7,072 nucleotides of DNA, from contig JAGVWD010000034.1 of assembly GCA_018304445.1 (NCBI GenBank), positions 1 through 7,072 of the forward strand, in the 5' to 3' direction. The translations under genes and the position numbers were made by a program. This document shows positions 6,164 through 7,072 of this stretch, piece by piece. This DNA is from Candidatus Iainarchaeum sp. Its GTDB lineage: Archaea > Iainarchaeota > Iainarchaeia > Iainarchaeales > JAXPJC01. The stretch's first letter is position 1; each line of letters starts with the position of its first letter. The notes under the pieces are model-generated. The model worked only from the letters and a program-made list of their open reading frames with translations. It did not search any database and had not been told where the DNA came from.

Positions 6164-6846
6164 TGAGATTCGTATATGAGTTTGAGGAGGGCGTGAAATT
6201 TTCAGCTGGAAAATTTGCTGGTTTGCTTGCCCCGGGGATGCATTTCTTTTTTCCCGCGGTGCAGAAAATAGTCAAAGTGGACATGCGCACGAAAACCATT
6301 GACATTCCGAAGCAGGAGGTTATGACGCTTGACAATGTGCCAGTGAAGATAAATGCCGTTGTCTATTTCAAGGTTATTGATGCAAAGAAGGCGGTATTGA
6401 ATGTGCAGGATTACATATATGCGGTTGCGCAGTATGCGCAGGCAGCACTGCGCGACAGTGTCGGGGCAAGCAACCTTGATTCTGTGCTCGCAAAAAGGGA
6501 ATACATCTCCTCAAAGGTTAAGGAAGTTGTTGGTTCAGAAATAGAGCCCTGGGGCATTGAAGTTAGCGCAATAAAAATGCAGGACATAGAGCTGCCAGGG
6601 GAAATGAAGCCGATAATGGCAAAACAGGCGGAAGCGGAAAGGGAGAAACGCGCGTCAATAATAAGATCTGAAGGCGAACTGGCTGCAGCAGGCAATCTGA
6701 AAAAAGCTGCTGATATCCTGTCAAAAAACAGCACCGCAATGCATCTCAGGACATTGGAGGCGCTTACGGAATCAGGCGTGAAAGGAAACAAGACAATTAT
6801 TCCAATACCGATGGAATTGCTCAGCCTGCTGAAAAACAGGAAATAA
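6160..6846 (+). CDS. Slipin (stomatin-like SPFH/band 7 protein) without N-terminal membrane anchor
   Basis: SPFH-family scaffold protein; relatives oligomerise on the inner face of membranes and organise or regulate membrane proteins. The 228 residues show the slipin signature through the whole domain: FEEGVKFSAGKFAGLLAPGM, VKVDMRTKTIDIPKQEVMT, NVPVKINAVVYFKV, EPWGIEVSAIKMQDIELP, then the helical KQAEAEREKRASIIRSEGEL and the closing IIPIPMELL. Most prokaryotic slipins begin with a transmembrane stretch of about 25 residues. Here it is absent and cannot be recovered upstream, because an in-frame TAA lies at 6145-6147. Membrane binding must come from the GLLAPGMHFFFPAV hairpin region or from a partner. 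The gene overlaps the membrane-SpeD gene by ATGA, making that protein the obvious candidate. No nfeD-type protease gene, the frequent slipin partner, follows. The frame ends LLKNRK-TAA; a -1-frame extension is possible. Confidence 0.92.
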   Translation: MMRFVYEFEEGVKFSAGKFAGLLAPGMHFFFPAVQKIVKVDMRTKTIDIPKQEVMTLDNVPVKINAVVYFKVIDAKKAVLNVQDYIYAVAQYAQAALRDSVGASNLDSVLAKREYISSKVKEVVGSEIEPWGIEVSAIKMQDIELPGEMKPIMAKQAEAEREKRASIIRSEGELAAAGNLKKAADILSKNSTAMHLRTLEALTESGVKGNKTIIPIPMELLSLLKNRK

Positions 6847-6962
6847 TTGCGCAGCAAGCGGGAAGGCGCACCATATACAGGGGCAAGCATTATGGAAAGA
6901 ATTTGAAGGCCGCGAAGAAGGAAGTTGAGAAGGAAAGGATTCTGCTGCTTGAAAAAAATTGA
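6837..6962 (+). other. Open -1-frame tail after the slipin, without a usable start codon
   Basis: The frame one base behind the slipin is open from 6714 to the TGA at 6960-6962. From 6837 it encodes 41 residues, including GRRTIYRGKHYGKN and AAKKEVEKERILLLEKN, basic and helix-prone with codon use like the neighbours. It has no ATG or GTG, and its only TTG (6903) is too late. So it is not a normal separate gene. It could be a slipin extension reached by frameshift at GAAAAAC (6831-6837), a result of a one-base sequence error or mutation, or a remnant. It stops two bases before the convergent Sec61-beta stop, as if respecting that gene boundary. Confidence 0.4.
6952..6958 (-). terminator. Oligo-T run just after the Sec61-beta stop
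   Basis: On the minus strand TTTTTTT begins 6 bases past the TAG. Archaeal RNA polymerase commonly terminates at such T tracts without a hairpin. The run overlaps the end of the plus-strand tail frame. Confidence 0.4.
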
Positions 6963-6964
6963 AA

Positions 6965-7072
6965 CTATATTACAAGCTGCAAAACAAGTATTGCAACCGC
7001 GAATACTGCGCACAGCACAACAACAAATTCCGGGGTCAATTTGGGGCCTCCGGAGTCAGTATCAAAAAAGCG
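6965..7072 (-). CDS. Preprotein translocase subunit Sec61-beta (archaeal SecG), C-terminal part
   Basis: Small tail-anchored subunit of the SecYE-beta protein-conducting channel in the cytoplasmic membrane. Thirty-five codons are visible, beginning RFFDTDSGGPKLTPEFVVV and ending with a single hydrophobic helix (VVVLCAVFAVAILVLQLVI) and a TAG. This is the standard archaeal ending: R-(F/Y)-F-D followed by a short acidic and Gly stretch, K-(I/L)-x-P-x-x-V, then the membrane helix at the extreme C-terminus. The N-terminal 20-25 residues, normally including an AGLxR motif, and the promoter lie beyond the right edge. It is convergent with the slipin operon. It is too short to stand out as an open frame, but the match is good. 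Confidence 0.85.
   Translation of the reverse strand, partial: RFFDTDSGGPKLTPEFVVVLCAVFAVAILVLQLVI

Noticed and set aside
6411..7013. Minus-strand open frame of 200 codons
   Set aside because: It lies almost wholly antisense to the slipin, has low-complexity Ser/Leu/Phe content, and is in a different frame from Sec61-beta; it is a shadow.

Overview
The window is archaeal DNA. It carries an archaeal/eukaryal-type isoleucyl-tRNA synthetase, deoxyhypusine synthase (found only in archaea and eukaryotes), and the C-terminus of an archaeal Sec61-beta. Shine-Dalgarno sites match the archaeal anti-SD (GGAGATGAT, GGGAGTGA), and there is a TTTAAATA TATA-type element. Genes are tightly packed and Ile/Arg codons are often ATA/AGG/AGA. 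A small-genome lineage such as DPANN fits, but the sequence alone does not fix the taxon.

Layout. (1) 1-2551: 3' part of ileS, running in from beyond the left edge. (2) 2561-3064 and 3093-3560: two small, very basic, unrecognised proteins. They share one architecture, a probable winged-helix-like N-terminal half and a helical Lys/Arg-rich C-terminal half, and look like diverged tandem paralogues. (3) 3561-3942: a 382-base gap. It holds a possible minus-strand gene remnant interrupted at a homopolymer, a TATA-like element, and a strong SD just before the next gene. (4) 3943-6846: a compact plus-strand operon of deoxyhypusine synthase, a polytopic membrane protein fused to a SpeD-type pyruvoyl decarboxylase domain, and a slipin/stomatin-like SPFH protein. 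Junctions are 4 bases and an ATGA overlap. (5) 6847-7072: a -1-frame open stretch that could extend the slipin, then the convergent C-terminus of Sec61-beta.

How they may work together. Deoxyhypusine synthase needs an aminobutyl donor derived from polyamine metabolism, and SpeD-family enzymes make polyamine precursors, so the first two operon genes form a plausible polyamine/hypusine pair. What is unusual is that the decarboxylase domain sits on a multi-pass membrane module, carries a Lys where the family normally has the Glu of its H-x-x-P-E motif, and is translationally coupled to a slipin that lacks the usual N-terminal membrane anchor. A membrane-localised, possibly substrate-shifted SpeD enzyme organised by an SPFH scaffold is the best candidate here for an undescribed system. 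The functional link is inference.
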